DNA from: Lobulomyces angularis
Taxonomy: Eukaryota > Chytridiomycota > Chytridiomycetes > Lobulomycetales > Lobulomycetaceae
Assembly: GCA_027604685.1 (NCBI GenBank)
Contig: JADHYX010000123.1
Span: forward strand, 1 to 54,831
Direction: 5' to 3'
DNA length: 54,831 bases
This document shows, piece by piece, positions 54,070-54,831 of the stretch (position 1 is the first letter of the stretch; every line of letters begins with the position of its first letter). The position numbers were made by a program, and so were the translations under genes. The notes beneath the pieces are model-generated. The model searched no databases. It saw nothing but the letters and a program-made list of their open reading frames with translations, and was not told the DNA's origin.

Positions 54070-54831
54070 ATGGGATTCAAAACTTTGCATCATCTTATAA
54101 AAAAAAAACGAATTTCTACAAAAAGTAGAAAAGAACCCTTAATTGATTTGATGCGAGGTAAAACTGTATATATTGATGTACTAGGAGCCTTTTTTTATCA
54201 ATTCCTGTGCAGAAGGATGGAATAGTATCTTCTCGGAATTAAGTTTTTCGATTGAAAACAAAACTGATTTGATAATTATCTTGGATAGTGACAAATTGAG
54301 CATTCAAAAAAAGGCAACTTACTTTCAACGACACAAAAAAGAAAGGAAATTACTTTGTAGAATAAAAAGTTTAGAAAAATCCAAAAAATGTAAACGCAAA
54401 GCATCAACATCCATAAAAAATTGGAAACCCTGTTATCAAAATTTAAAAAATGTTGACAAATACAAAATTAAAGAAGCTTTTCCTAAGGATGCTCCACACA
54501 ATTGCTCACTACAGATAGCAGACTTTGAAGCCAACGTTTGGATTGGTCAAAAAGGATGATCAAAGAATCGTAATCAGCAATAATTCTAATTTATTAGTTT
54601 ATGAAAAATGCAAAATCTTTAATACGACCAATAGCTGCAGAATTTTTTATTATTAACAAAGAAAGTTTTCTAAGTAAATATGATTGCAGTGAGTTTAATT
54701 ATCTTTATTTTTCAGAAAAATTGGACCCTCACAAGAAAAAAATTTATTTGGGTATGCTCTCTTTGTGGAAATGATTATTCCAAGAACGTTTACAAAAAAG
54801 GAATTGCCACAGTTATAAAGACTGTAAAAAA
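54070..54831 (+). pseudogene. XPG/FEN-type nuclease relic, truncated by the window edge
   Basis: XPG-family enzymes cut branched DNA using clustered acidic residues. A start MGFKTLHHLIKKKRIS at 54070 (canonical MGI-GL) leads to the N-region LIDLMRGKTVYIDVLGAFFY, with one catalytic Asp present. After a frame change near 54210 come TDLIIILDSDKLSIQKKATY, AFPKDAPHN and CSLQIADFEANVWI, the I-region. After another near 54556 comes DDQRIVISNNSNLLVYEK; the family has SnDSDLL here, so both metal-binding Asp are Asn. Further frames give LIRPIAAEFF and YLGMLSLW, then GNDYSKNVYKKGIATVIKTVK at the very end, the helix-two-turn-helix region. At least four frame breaks. The style matches the expanded XPG-like families of early-diverging fungi more than housekeeping FEN1 or RAD2. 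More of it may lie beyond the window. Confidence 0.7.

Overview
This is an AT-rich nuclear window from a eukaryote. Seventeen spliced protein-coding genes were rebuilt exon by exon, and nearly all splice phases close. Introns are very short (mostly 34-60 nt, GT...AG) and full of A/T runs. Genes stop with TAA, TAG or TGA, so the standard code applies. Two axonemal genes (CFAP44 and a CFAP20DC homologue) show that the organism makes a motile flagellum. An AVT3-type amino-acid transporter, a fungal-style double CCCH protein, a LEA2-type membrane protein with a CCGCF motif, and relics like the Fanzor1 and XPG-type families of early-diverging fungi together suggest a zoosporic fungus or close relative (chytrid, Rozella or aphelid grade). 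That placement is inference; the species cannot be named.

Layout. 0.3-0.6 kb: a 42-bp coding tandem repeat. 2.0-7.9 kb (-): UBR1, an N-recognin E3 ligase. 8.6 kb (-): a possible 33-aa secreted peptide. 9.9-10.8 kb (-): C2H2 zinc-finger protein. 11.8-14.2 kb (-): APC2, cullin subunit of the anaphase-promoting complex. 15.0-16.5 kb (+): ribosomal L1-domain nucleolar protein. 16.9-17.5 kb: decayed PL7 alginate-lyase-like gene. 17.6-18.4 kb (-): OPA3. 18.6-21.7 kb (-): CFAP20DC homologue, head to head with CFAP44 (22.1-29.1 kb, +, 34 exons). 29.7-33.3 kb (+): Ser-rich coiled-coil protein. 33.7-35.4 kb (+): AVT3-like transporter. 35.6-36.5 kb (+): HSCB. 36.6-38.0 kb (-): secreted C39/papain-like peptidase. 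38.4-41.6 kb: decay zone with an alkenal/prostaglandin-reductase pseudogene, a Fanzor1-like pseudogene and a dUTPase fragment. 41.9-42.6 kb (-): G-patch protein. 42.7-43.9 kb (+): CCCH protein. 44.3-48.4 kb (+): cytosolic-type isoleucyl-tRNA synthetase with a presequence-like extension. 49.2-51.0 kb (+): TnpB/Fanzor2-like pseudogene. 52.0-53.3 kb (-): LEA2-type protein. 53.4-53.8 kb (-): small unknown gene. 54.1 kb to the end (+): XPG/FEN-type nuclease relic, cut by the window edge.

The genes form no pathway operon. The main biological stories are a flagellar gene pair sharing one 428-bp upstream region, ubiquitin-system genes (UBR1, APC2) on the left, and a right half sprinkled with dead copies of RNA-guided-nuclease-type (OMEGA) genes of two separate lineages plus a catalytically damaged XPG-like nuclease. 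No tRNA, rRNA or CRISPR array was seen.
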